This document shows positions 1-7,874 of a stretch of 64,000 nucleotides of DNA, in pieces. Source of the DNA: Brevibacterium iodinum ATCC 49514 (GTDB lineage Bacteria; Actinomycetota; Actinomycetes; Actinomycetales; Brevibacteriaceae). The stretch spans positions 1 to 64,000 of the forward strand of contig NZ_FXYX01000011.1 of the NCBI RefSeq assembly GCF_900169265.1. Direction: 5' to 3'. The notes beneath the pieces were generated by a model. It searched no databases. It saw only the letters and a program-made list of their open reading frames with translations, and was not told the origin of the DNA. The position numbers and the translations under genes are program-made. Numbering within the stretch: the stretch's first letter is position 1; each line of letters starts with the position of its first letter.

Positions 1-362
1 GTCTTGCCTTTGGCCGGCGGCGGTGTCGCGAACGCGTCTTCGCCCTTGTCCCGGTATTTCTTCGCCCAATCAACCACGGTGCGCGAGGAGGCCAGGCCAA
101 GCTCCTTGGCTAAAACGACTTTGTGTTCGCCATCGAGATACCGTTTCGCAGTCGCGATCTTCGTCTCTGCCGGTATCCGGCGGCGCTGGTGCGGTTCCAT
201 GACCGATATTGTTCCACGCACCAGCCACCGGTCGTGGAGGGGCTTGAGTGAGGGTTTGTGGACGTTGAGGATCGTGGCTGTCGAGGCATAGCCGTGCCCT
301 TGGTCGAAGAGTTCGATCGCGGCTTTGGCTTGTTCGTCTGTGATCAGACAGTCCTTACGCAT
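1..362 (-). CDS. IS3-family transposase OrfA, 3'-truncated by window edge
   Basis: The reading frame starts with ATG at 362 (minus strand) and runs off the window after about 120 codons. The N-terminus (MRKDCLITDEQAKAAIELF) and the following stretch form one helix-turn-helix. A second one lies near residues 70-105 (ETKIATAKRYLDG ... SSRTVVDWAKKYRDKG). Two tandem HTH units of this kind are typical of the DNA-binding OrfA of IS150-type elements, where a -1 frameshift normally fuses OrfA to the DDE integrase OrfB. OrfB would lie outside the window, so completeness and activity cannot be judged. Confidence 0.72.
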   Translation of the reverse strand, partial: MRKDCLITDEQAKAAIELFDQGHGYASTATILNVHKPSLKPLHDRWLVRGTISVMEPHQRRRIPAETKIATAKRYLDGEHKVVLAKELGLASSRTVVDWAKKYRDKGEDAFATPPPAKGK

Positions 363-422
363 GGAATGGTCCCTTCAAGTTGGCTTGTGTTGATCACAGT
401 CCAACTTTTGGGGACCAGTCCA
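1..422 (-). mobile_element. IS3-family (IS150-like) insertion sequence, partial
   Basis: One end of an insertion sequence that continues beyond the left edge of the window. Read on the minus strand, it starts near 422 with TGGACTGGTCCCCAAAAG, then a second TTGGACT about 18 bases in, then the first transposase ORF. TGGACT-type ends before an OrfA with two helix-turn-helix segments are usual for the IS150 branch of IS3. The exact outer base and the target duplication cannot be set because the other end is missing. The element stops about 55 bp before the next gene on the plus strand. Confidence 0.72.
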
Positions 423-476
423 CGCCAGGCAGCTGGGCCCCCGTCAGGTAGTAGTTAGGAGAGGAGAAGGGAAGGG

Positions 477-872
477 ATGGAGACGAAGACAATTGACGCT
501 CTCAGAGCCGAGCTTACTCGCGACGGCGAAGTCGCGATCGGGTTCAATCGGGCGAAACAGTTTCTGCGGAACCCTGCAGGTTTTCTCGGGGTCCGCCGTT
601 CCTCCCCGCCCTCACCACAGGTGATCGTCAACGAGTTCGGTCTGTGGGCCGCCGTGGACGGATTCCCCGAAGGCGGCGTGCCGTGGCCCCGCATCCTCGA
701 AGTGCACATCACCAAGGTGAACGTCAGCTCATATCTCGACGTCAGCATCAGAACTCCCGATACCCCTGACCGCCGGCGAACGCTGCGTCTGCCGCATATG
801 CTCACGGTCGATCCGGAAGATCTTGCCAAATGGATCGTCATGGAACTGATGGAACGCGGCAACCCGATCTGA
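477..872 (+). CDS. hypothetical protein, 131 aa
   Basis: Not recognised. The ATG at 477 follows a purine-rich ribosome-binding stretch (aggagaggagaaggg). The product is a small soluble-looking protein with no signal peptide or membrane segment. It starts METKTIDALRAELTRDGEVA and ends in an amphipathic helix (PEDLAKWIVMELMERGN). Its third-position GC and codon use look like the neighbouring chromosomal genes rather than the IS. The IS end lies only about 55 bp upstream, so the native promoter may have been displaced and expression could depend on the element. Confidence 0.6.
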   Translation: METKTIDALRAELTRDGEVAIGFNRAKQFLRNPAGFLGVRRSSPPSPQVIVNEFGLWAAVDGFPEGGVPWPRILEVHITKVNVSSYLDVSIRTPDTPDRRRTLRLPHMLTVDPEDLAKWIVMELMERGNPI

Positions 873-1070
873 CTTTCATCACGACAGTCCAATGACGACC
901 ATCAAGTCGGTGTCCTACTGAGGGGATCCCTTCCGGATGGTAGGCGACGCGTTCTCGCACCGAAGCTCAAATGCTTGTCCATAGTTATGTTGCATGTCAC
1001 GATGAAACTGTCCGCTGCGCCGGATGCAAGTGAATAGTGACATCCGAATAGACAGCAAGGGAGAGACCGC

Positions 1071-1886
1071 ATGAACGTATCAACCATCATCTGGATCGTC
1101 GTCGCCATCGTCGTGGTCCTGATCATCGTCGGCATCATCATCGCAGTCAGCCGAAAGGCGGCAGCGAAGAAGCGCGAACACCAGCGGCAAGAGGCCGCGC
1201 AGATTCGGCAGGAGGCTGCCGAATCCGAACATGATGTTCGTGCTCGAGAGGCCGAAGTCGAGAAACAGAGGGCAGATGCAAAGCGCGCAAAGGCTGAGGC
1301 CGATGCTCGAGCTGCCGAGGCTGATCGTCAGGCGGCCGAGGCTGAACAGCTGGATACCCAGGCCGCGAAGCGCGAAGAAGCTGTGAAGGCCGAACGGCTC
1401 GAGCACGACCGCAGGCTGCAACATGCCGACGAACTTGACCCGGATACACAGCAGGATTCCGGTGACGCTCGTCGTGCAGACAACGCCGGTGCTGCTGGGG
1501 CGGCCGCGGCCGGGGCTCATGGGACGTCGACGGCCAGCCAGACTGATCACCGCCCCGACGAAACCGTACCGCAGGCCGGGCATCGGCCCGACGAACCAGT
1601 CCAGCGAAACGATGTCCGCCATGAACAGCCTGTTCGGCAGGATGCGCCGCGTCCGGACCAGCCTGGCCCTCAGGAACCCGTGCGCCGCGATCCGTACGCG
1701 GAGCAGGACATCCGCGCGGACCAACAACCGCCGGAAAACGGAGTCCGGCCCCACGCCGAGGAACCGCTTGCCGGGGAGTACGATCCTCGAGTCGACCAAC
1801 GCGGCACTCAAGACCCATACGCTCGCGGCGATCGGAGGGTGGATCCGCTCGATGACGGAGGGGACCCCGAAGCTCCGAGGCACTGA
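1071..1886 (+). CDS. membrane-anchored coiled-coil protein with disordered tail
   Basis: 271 aa with ATG at 1071 after gggagag. Residues 5-27 are one strongly hydrophobic helix (IIWIVVAIVVVLIIVGIII), followed by a basic stop-transfer patch (SRKAAAKKR). The cytoplasmic part from about 30 to 125 is rich in Glu/Ala/Arg/Gln with heptad-like spacing, consistent with a coiled coil. From about 125 to the end it is a disordered Asp/Arg/Gln/Pro tail with repeated short units (RPDE, RHEQPVRQ, RPDQPG). Function is unknown. The architecture resembles membrane scaffold or stress proteins common in Micrococcales, but no family can be named. A strong hairpin terminator follows, so it is probably monocistronic. 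Confidence 0.65.
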   Translation: MNVSTIIWIVVAIVVVLIIVGIIIAVSRKAAAKKREHQRQEAAQIRQEAAESEHDVRAREAEVEKQRADAKRAKAEADARAAEADRQAAEAEQLDTQAAKREEAVKAERLEHDRRLQHADELDPDTQQDSGDARRADNAGAAGAAAAGAHGTSTASQTDHRPDETVPQAGHRPDEPVQRNDVRHEQPVRQDAPRPDQPGPQEPVRRDPYAEQDIRADQQPPENGVRPHAEEPLAGEYDPRVDQRGTQDPYARGDRRVDPLDDGGDPEAPRH

Positions 1887-1909
1887 CACATCGTCGGCCT
1901 GAGTCAGAT

Positions 1910-1949
1910 GAGACGGTGCCCGAACCACCCACGGTTCGGGCACCGTCTC
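1910..1949 (+). terminator. intrinsic terminator after the coiled-coil gene
   Basis: A perfect 17-bp inverted repeat: GAGACGGTGCCCGAACC at 1910-1926 and its complement at 1933-1949, with a 6-base loop. It lies 24 bp after the stop codon at 1886. There is only a weak T stretch after it (cgttggtct). Confidence 0.75.
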
Positions 1950-2061
1950 GTTGGTCTCGGACCTCCGGGCACTGCAAACGATCGTGCTTCGCATGGGAAG
2001 GCCGCCTCCGCGCGGGTTCTCGCTCGAGCGCAGTGAGACGTATTCGTGACAAGCGGTTGCG

Positions 2062-2089
2062 TTGAAATCGATTGATGCTTCTGTAGTGT
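2062..2089 (+). promoter_or_regulatory. candidate sigma-70-type promoter of the BCCT gene
   Basis: TTGAAA at 2062-2067 and TAGTGT at 2084-2089 are separated by 16 bases. A start near 2096 would leave a leader of about 23 nt containing the ribosome-binding site aaggaagg before the ATG at 2119. The assignment rests on motif resemblance only. Confidence 0.45.
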
Positions 2090-2118
2090 GTACGGCAAGA
2101 TCCTAAGGAAGGCACCCT

Positions 2119-3942
2119 ATGCTCGATAAGCTGCACGACGCACTTCGACTCCGCACCAACCCGGCCATCTTCTTCTCCTCAGCGGCCGTGATCATCATCT
2201 TCGTCCTCGGGACGATCTTCTTCACCGATCAGCTCGACGCAGGAGTCTCGGTCGCCTCGGATTGGCTGCTGACGAACCTCGGCTGGTTCTACATCCTCGG
2301 CGTCACCGTCTTCGTCGCGTTCCTCATCTACATCGCCGCCTCCCGCTACGGGCGAGCGAAACTCGGCCCCGACGACGAACCGCCGGAGCATTCCAACGGC
2401 GCCTGGTTCGCCATGCTCTTCGCCGCCGGCATCGGCTCGATCCTCATGTTCTGGGGCGTTGCCGAACCCGTCAGCCACTTCGGCGATCCACCGCGTGCTT
2501 CCCTCGGCATCGAACCGGGCACGCCTGCCGCCGCGGTCGATGCCATGAACTTCACGTATTATCACTTCACCCTGCACACCTGGGCGATCTTCACCCTGCC
2601 CGCGCTGTGCTTCGCCTACTTCATCCACAAGAGGAATCTGCCGCCGCGCGTGAGCTCGATCTTCCAGCCCATCCTCGGTGAGAAGATCCACGGTCCCATC
2701 GGCAAGACGATCGATGTCGTCGCCATCATCGGCACCGTCTTCGGCATCGCCGTTTCGATCGGTCTGGGCACGCTGCAGATCAACGGCGGTCTCGCCCAGG
2801 TCATCGGCGTTCCCGAGAACGCTCTGTGGCAGCTGATCATCATCGGCGTCGTCTGCGGACTGGCTACGATCTCGGTTTCGCTCGGCCTCGACAAAGGCAT
2901 CAAGGTCCTGTCGAACCTCAACATCGTCGTGGCTGTGCTGCTGCTCGTCTTCATCGTCGCCTTAGGCCCGACCCTGTTCATGGCCAAGGGCGTCTTCGAA
3001 TCCCTCGGCACCTATATCCAACAGCTGCCCGAACTCGCGCTGTGGAACGACACATTCGCCAACACCGGCTGGCAGAACACCTGGACGGTCTTCTATTGGG
3101 CGTGGACGATCACCTGGTCGCCGTTCGTCGGCATCTTCATCGCGCGCATCTCCCGCGGACGCACCATCCGTCAGTTCGTCATCGGCGTGCTCGCCATCCC
3201 CTCTGCCTTCTCGATTCTGTGGTTCGGCATCTTCGGCTACGCCTCATTCGACATCGAGCTCAACCAAGGCGGAGGACTGGTCGACCGAGTCGTCGACCAG
3301 GGCGACATCCCGGGAGCGCTGTTCGCGTTCCTCGACCACTACCCGCTGGCCGGTCCGACATCGGTGATCGCGATCATCCTCGTGGTCATCTTCTTCGTCA
3401 CCTCGGTCGACTCCGCGGCGCTCGTCGTCGACACGATGAACAACGGTCACGAAGACTTCAACCCGCTGCCGCAGCGCATCTTCTGGGCCCTCGCCGTCGC
3501 CGTCGTCACGGCGGCACTGCTGGTGTTCTCCGGCTCGGGAGGGCTCGAAGCGCTGCAGTCGACGATCATCCTCGTCGGCCTGCCGTTCTTCATCATCGCC
3601 TACTTCCAGATCTACGCTCTCATGCGAGCCCTGCGCGAGGATGCGGGCGTTCTGCCCCGCGTTCGCATGCGCCGTTGGAAGAAGGTCCTGCCACCCGAGG
3701 AGGTCGCACGCCGACTAGGCGGAGACGAACAGTTCGGACACGAATACGACGACGATGAGGAAGTCGTCACCGAACCCGAAGCGGTCGAACCGGCACCGGA
3801 GTTCCGGGATCCGTATATCGAGGAATTTCGCGAGAAGAAGAGCCGGCGCGAGGGGACCTTGGCCAGCCGCACCGGCAGCCGTTCGAAGAGCTCGGGCCAC
3901 GGTAAGGGCGGCGACCCAGGGCAGGACGACGGCGCCGACTGA
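2119..3942 (+). CDS. betT: BCCT-family betaine/choline transporter
   Basis: 607 aa. A secondary transporter of the betaine-carnitine-choline family, predicted to import choline or glycine betaine with Na+ or H+. About twelve hydrophobic helices span residues 15-500. The family signature lies in the central part: WTVFYWAWTITWSPFVGIF followed by IARISRGRTIR. The conserved GLDKGIKVLSNLN segment precedes it. Residues from about 510 form a polar C-terminal tail (acidic near 540-560, then basic and Ser/Gly-rich), as in osmosensing BCCT members such as BetP, where terminal domains regulate activity. The ATG at 2119 has a clear ribosome-binding site. It converges with betA and betB, which oxidise choline to glycine betaine, so choline is the likeliest substrate. 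Confidence 0.9.
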   Translation: MLDKLHDALRLRTNPAIFFSSAAVIIIFVLGTIFFTDQLDAGVSVASDWLLTNLGWFYILGVTVFVAFLIYIAASRYGRAKLGPDDEPPEHSNGAWFAMLFAAGIGSILMFWGVAEPVSHFGDPPRASLGIEPGTPAAAVDAMNFTYYHFTLHTWAIFTLPALCFAYFIHKRNLPPRVSSIFQPILGEKIHGPIGKTIDVVAIIGTVFGIAVSIGLGTLQINGGLAQVIGVPENALWQLIIIGVVCGLATISVSLGLDKGIKVLSNLNIVVAVLLLVFIVALGPTLFMAKGVFESLGTYIQQLPELALWNDTFANTGWQNTWTVFYWAWTITWSPFVGIFIARISRGRTIRQFVIGVLAIPSAFSILWFGIFGYASFDIELNQGGGLVDRVVDQGDIPGALFAFLDHYPLAGPTSVIAIILVVIFFVTSVDSAALVVDTMNNGHEDFNPLPQRIFWALAVAVVTAALLVFSGSGGLEALQSTIILVGLPFFIIAYFQIYALMRALREDAGVLPRVRMRRWKKVLPPEEVARRLGGDEQFGHEYDDDEEVVTEPEAVEPAPEFRDPYIEEFREKKSRREGTLASRTGSRSKSSGHGKGGDPGQDDGAD

Positions 3943-4027
3943 GGCAGCTCACCGTGGCCAGCGGCGACAGTCTGATTCTCGCGACCCGGAGCGATCAGCC
4001 TGATCGGCGCGGCCGGGCATGACGAAG

Positions 4028-4060
4028 GGGGGCGCTGCGATCGCAGCGCCCCCTTTGTTT
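4028..4060 (+). terminator. terminator between betT and betA
   Basis: Inverted repeat GGGGGCGCTGC (4028-4038), 4-base centre GATC, GCAGCGCCCCC (4043-4053), then tttgttt. A good intrinsic terminator for the plus-strand transporter. The structure is symmetric and lies between convergent genes, so it may also stop minus-strand transcripts. Confidence 0.82.
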
Positions 4061-4145
4061 CGGGTCTGGGCCGAAGTTCCCACTCTGGTCATCGAGTCAG
4101 CGCAGGGCAGCCTCGGTGATCTGGGATTCAGACGATCGGGTCAGA

Positions 4146-5708
4146 TCATTGACCGTTCTTGATCATCTCCGCGCACTTCTCACCCATCATCATCACGGTG
4201 ATGTTGGGGTTGACCGTGGTGATCTCCGGCATCGCCGAGGCATCGACGACGCGCAGACGGTTGACGCCCTTGACCCGCAGCTGCGGATCCAGCGGCGACA
4301 TCTCGTCATCGGCAGCACCCATGCGCACCGTGCCGACCGGGTGGTAGACGGTGTTGTGGGTGCGGGTGATGTAGTCGGCGATCTGCTCGTCGGTCTGGAC
4401 GTCCTTGCCGGGGAACAGCTCCTCGCCGGCCCATTCGGACATGGCGTCCTGGGCGACGATCTCGCGGGCCTTCTTGATGCCGGCGACCATGACGCGCATG
4501 TCATGGCCTTCCGGATCGGTGAAGTAGCGGGGATCGACCTTCGGTTTGTCACGGAAGTCCTTCGAACGCAGGCGCACGGTGCCGCGCGACTTCGCATGAG
4601 TGACATTCGGGGTGAGGCAGAAGGAGTTCTCCGAGGTCTTAAACCCCTGCCGCAGGGTGTGCATATCGAAGGGCACCGAACCGTAGTGCATCATGAGGTC
4701 CGGACGATCGAGTCCCTCCTCGGTGGGGGAGAAGATGCCGATCTCCCACCACTGGGTGGAATCCTCGACCATCGGCTTCTTGGCCTCCCAGGAGATGACG
4801 CCCTCCGGGTGATCGCCGAGGTGCTCACCGACTCCCGGCGAATCCACGCGAGCTTCGATGCCGACCTCGGCGAGGTGGGCCTTCGGGCCGATGCCCGAGA
4901 GCATGAGCAGCTGCGGGGTGTTGATCGCGCCGGAGGAGACGATGACTTCCTTCTTCGCCTCGATCCGGTTGGTCTTGCCGAAGGCATTGTTGACCACGAG
5001 TACGGCCGTGCAGTTGTCGTCCTCGTCGAACTCGAGCTCCTTGGCTTGAGTGTCGGTGAGGATCGTGAGGTTCTCACGGTCGAGGATCGGGTGGAGGTAG
5101 GACACCGAGGAGGACGAACGGGTGCCGTCGTCCTTGCGGTTGACCTGGAAGAAGTTCGCACCGTTGATGACGGTCTGGCCTTCGTTGAACTGCACGCGAG
5201 GGATGCCGGCCTGCTCGCAGGCGTCGAGGAGCGCGACACCACAGGGATCGACCGGGGGCACGTTCATCAGACGGACGGGGCCGTCGTGGCCGTGGTGGTC
5301 GCCGGGCAGCTCATTGTTCTCGAGCTTCTTGTACAGGCCGAAAGTGTCCTTCGAACCCCATCCCGCCGCGCCGTGCTTCTCTTCCCACTCGTCGAGATCC
5401 TCGCGCGGAGCCCAGAAGGCGATGCACGAGTTGTGGGAGGAGCAGCCGCCGAGCACCTTGGCGCGAGCGTGGCGCATGTGCGAGTTGCCGTTCTCCTGCT
5501 CTTCGATCGGGTAGTCCCAGTCGTAGCCAGATTCGAGGAGCTCCATCCAGCGGTTGAGCTCAAGGACGACGTCCTTGTCCGTGTCGGTGGGGCCAGCTTC
5601 GAGGAGTCCGACGGTGACTTCCGGGTCCTCGCTCAGTCGGGCCGCGACCGCTGCGCCGGCGGAGCCGCCGCCGACGACGACGTAATCAAAGCTATGAGTA
5701 GTCTTCAC
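4146..5708 (-). CDS. betA: choline dehydrogenase (GMC oxidoreductase)
   Basis: 520 aa. Flavoprotein that oxidises choline to betaine aldehyde, the first step of glycine betaine synthesis. The FAD-binding GGGSAG lies at residues 13-18. The first GMC signature is at about 80-100 (HARAKVLGGCSSHNSCIAF), and the second in the middle (SSGAINTPQLLMLSGIGP). The catalytic histidine motif YHPVGTVRMG and the C-terminal VNPNITVMMMGE (Asn about 502) are present. Length is slightly below the usual 550 or so. It lies 48 bp downstream of betB on the same strand, presumably in one transcript. Other GMC alcohol oxidases share these motifs; the betB/BCCT context is the main reason for choline specificity. Confidence 0.88.
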   Translation of the reverse strand: MKTTHSFDYVVVGGGSAGAAVAARLSEDPEVTVGLLEAGPTDTDKDVVLELNRWMELLESGYDWDYPIEEQENGNSHMRHARAKVLGGCSSHNSCIAFWAPREDLDEWEEKHGAAGWGSKDTFGLYKKLENNELPGDHHGHDGPVRLMNVPPVDPCGVALLDACEQAGIPRVQFNEGQTVINGANFFQVNRKDDGTRSSSSVSYLHPILDRENLTILTDTQAKELEFDEDDNCTAVLVVNNAFGKTNRIEAKKEVIVSSGAINTPQLLMLSGIGPKAHLAEVGIEARVDSPGVGEHLGDHPEGVISWEAKKPMVEDSTQWWEIGIFSPTEEGLDRPDLMMHYGSVPFDMHTLRQGFKTSENSFCLTPNVTHAKSRGTVRLRSKDFRDKPKVDPRYFTDPEGHDMRVMVAGIKKAREIVAQDAMSEWAGEELFPGKDVQTDEQIADYITRTHNTVYHPVGTVRMGAADDEMSPLDPQLRVKGVNRLRVVDASAMPEITTVNPNITVMMMGEKCAEMIKNGQ

Positions 5709-5756
5709 TGTTCATCTCTCCTTAAACTGCGGTATTCGTCTACAGGCTGCGGCGGA

Positions 5757-7235
5757 TCACTTAGTGTGATCGGGGAACCATCCGGTGACTGCCGGCTCGA
5801 GGTTCTGGTAGATGTGCTTGGCTTCCTGGTATTCGGCCAGCCCCGTCGGTCCGAGCTCGCGCCCGAAGCCGGACTGCTTGTAACCGCCCCATTCGGCCTG
5901 CGGCAGGTAGGGGTGGAAATCGTTGATCCAGATGGTGCCGTGGCGCAGACGCTGAGCGACCAGCTGGGTCTTGCCCGCATCCTGGCTCCACACTGCTCCG
6001 GCCAGACCGTAGTAGGTGTCATTGGCGATCTCGACAGCCTCATCGACAGTGGAGAAGGTCTCGACGGTGACGACGGGACCGAAAGCCTCGTCGGAGACGA
6101 CGGACATTCCGCGCTTGACCTGGTCGAGCACGGTCGGCAGGTAGTAGAACCCGTTCTCCAGGTCACCTTCACCGAACTTGCCGCCGCAGCGCAGACGCGC
6201 ACCTTCGGCGATGCCCTTCTCCACATAGGCGTGCACCTTATCGCGGTGTGCTGCGGAGATGAGGGGACCGGTCTCGGCGTTCTCATCGAAGGGACCGCCG
6301 AGGCGGATCTGCTCGGCACGCTCCACGAGGCGGTTGACGAATTCCTCCGCGATGGATTCCTCGACGATGAGTCGGGCACCGGCCGAGCACACCTGACCGG
6401 AGTGGACGAAGGCGCCGTTGAGCGCATTGTCCAGAGCCGCATCGAAGTCGGCATCGGCGAAGATGACGTTCGGGTTCTTGCCGCCGAGTTCAAGGGCGAT
6501 CTTCTTGATCGAGTCGGCGGCGTTGCGGAACAGCAGGCGACCGGTGACGAGTCCACCGGTGAACGAGACCATGTCGATGTCCTCATGCGTCGACAGCGGG
6601 GCACCGGCATCGGCACCCGCACCGAGGATGAGGTTGCCGACTCCAGCCGGCAGACCGAGCTCTTCGAGCACCTGCATGGTGAGGATCGCGGTGTGCGGGG
6701 TGAGCTCGGCAGGCTTGAGGATGAAAGTGTTGCCGGCGGCGATGGCCGGGGCGATCTTCCACGCTGCCTGCAGCAGCGGGTAGTTCCACGGGGTGATGAG
6801 CGCACAGACGCCGACGGGCTCGTGCACGATCTTCGAGGCCACGGTGTCGGTGCCGGCGTCGACGACGCGACCGGCATCGTTTGCGGCGAGCTTGCCGAAG
6901 TAGTCGAAGCAGTTCGCGATGTCGTCCATGTCGATCTGCGATTCGACGAAGCGCTTGCCGGTGTCGAGGGACTCGGCACGCGCGAACTCGTCCTTGCGCT
7001 CACGCAGAACGGCAGCGAACTTCAGGAGCAGATCGCCGCGTTCGCTGGCGGGAACCGACGACCAGACGCCGGAGTCGAAGGCACGGCGAGCGGCCTTGAT
7101 CGCCAGCTCGGTATCCTCAGGGCTGGCTTCGTCCACCTCGGCGACGAAGCTGCCGTCGGCCGGATTATGGATCTTTCGGGTTCCACCATTGACGGCTGAA
7201 ACCCACTGTCCGTCGATGAAGAGTGTGTTTGGCAC
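5757..7235 (-). CDS. betB: betaine aldehyde dehydrogenase
   Basis: 492 aa NAD(P)+-dependent aldehyde dehydrogenase converting betaine aldehyde to glycine betaine. The start is taken as GTG at 7235 because ATAGGAGAA sits just upstream and the protein then begins VPNTLFIDGQWVSA, matching ALDH N-termini. An upstream in-frame ATG at 7382 would add 49 unrelated residues. Motifs: PWNYPLLQAAWKI (substrate channel), VSFTGG (cofactor region), LELGGKNPNV with the general base Glu, and SGQVCSAGARL with the nucleophile Cys. No BetI-type repressor gene lies in the window next to it. Confidence 0.9.
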   Translation of the reverse strand: MPNTLFIDGQWVSAVNGGTRKIHNPADGSFVAEVDEASPEDTELAIKAARRAFDSGVWSSVPASERGDLLLKFAAVLRERKDEFARAESLDTGKRFVESQIDMDDIANCFDYFGKLAANDAGRVVDAGTDTVASKIVHEPVGVCALITPWNYPLLQAAWKIAPAIAAGNTFILKPAELTPHTAILTMQVLEELGLPAGVGNLILGAGADAGAPLSTHEDIDMVSFTGGLVTGRLLFRNAADSIKKIALELGGKNPNVIFADADFDAALDNALNGAFVHSGQVCSAGARLIVEESIAEEFVNRLVERAEQIRLGGPFDENAETGPLISAAHRDKVHAYVEKGIAEGARLRCGGKFGEGDLENGFYYLPTVLDQVKRGMSVVSDEAFGPVVTVETFSTVDEAVEIANDTYYGLAGAVWSQDAGKTQLVAQRLRHGTIWINDFHPYLPQAEWGGYKQSGFGRELGPTGLAEYQEAKHIYQNLEPAVTGWFPDHTK

Positions 7236-7499
7236 GATTTCTCCTATTCCTAGCGGGTGAACGGTTGTGCGATCTGAAGGGCCGAACGCGCAGCCGCGGC
7301 AGTGGAGCCTGAGGTGTCGGGGAGTTTCCGAACTGCCGCGGAACTGCCGTTTGACCTGCGACTCGAACTGCTCCGGCGGCACTCATGCACATGCTTCCGG
7401 CAATCACAATAAGCGAAGTCCGGGGCCGAATGCGCAATCCGATGATGCTGGTCACACCGGCAAGTGATCTTGGTCATCACGTGGCGGGGGACGGCGGCT

Positions 7500-7546
7500 G
7501 CACTGGGGGACAGGCAGGCGCTAGCCGCACTGGGGGACGGGCAGGC
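7500..7546. repeat. 27-bp-period tandem repeat upstream of betB
   Basis: GCACTGGGGGACAGGCAGGC at 7500-7519 recurs at 7527-7546 with one difference (ACGGG for ACAGG). It is non-coding and lies about 270 bp upstream of the betB start. It could be a paired protein-binding site or a chance duplication. Confidence 0.6.
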
Positions 7547-7832
7547 AATGGGGCCGGAAATTCTGATCGTGGAATCGCGGAGACATCCGTCATCCGCACG
7601 ATGAGCTTCCACGTCAGGTGTCATTCGTCCCCTGGTGTCGAGGCGGCGCGGACATGCGCTGCCGCCGAACCTCTTCGATTGCCGTCGGCCGTTCCACTGG
7701 ATTCGCCTTGATTCTAACAGAGCACTGAGGCGGTGACCTGGGCGTTGACCCAGAGAACAGCGGGCACGGTGCTGAGGGGAATCGAGGTGCTGACGTGTCG
7801 CCGCCCACACGGCGACGAGACGGTGAGTGGAC

Positions 7833-7838
7833 TAGAAT
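7833..7838 (+). promoter_or_regulatory. -10 element of the TPR gene / nadK-recN block
   Basis: TAGAAT at 7833-7838, 36 bp before the GTG start at 7875. A transcript starting near 7845 would carry a short leader with the ribosome-binding site AGGGAG. No good -35 is visible. This is the only promoter-like element before the long co-oriented block. Confidence 0.45.
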
Positions 7839-7874
7839 AGAGCGGAACACCGAAAAGACTTCATAGGGAGAATC

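Larger units (their letters stand above)
7236..7874. other. 639-bp divergent intergenic region
   Basis: No convincing gene on either strand. It holds the ribosome-binding site and presumed promoter of betB at its left end, a 27-bp imperfect tandem repeat near 7500-7546, and the -10 element of the TPR gene near 7833. It is unusually long for this compact genome, so it probably carries the osmotic-control region of betBA. No palindromic operator was found that could be named. Confidence 0.5.

Noticed and set aside
4116..7199. 1027-codon open frame on the plus strand opposite betA and betB
   Set aside because: Exact antisense of two genes with full family motifs. Long antisense frames are expected in GC-rich DNA, and its sequence is Gly/Val/Asp-rich with no recognisable domain.
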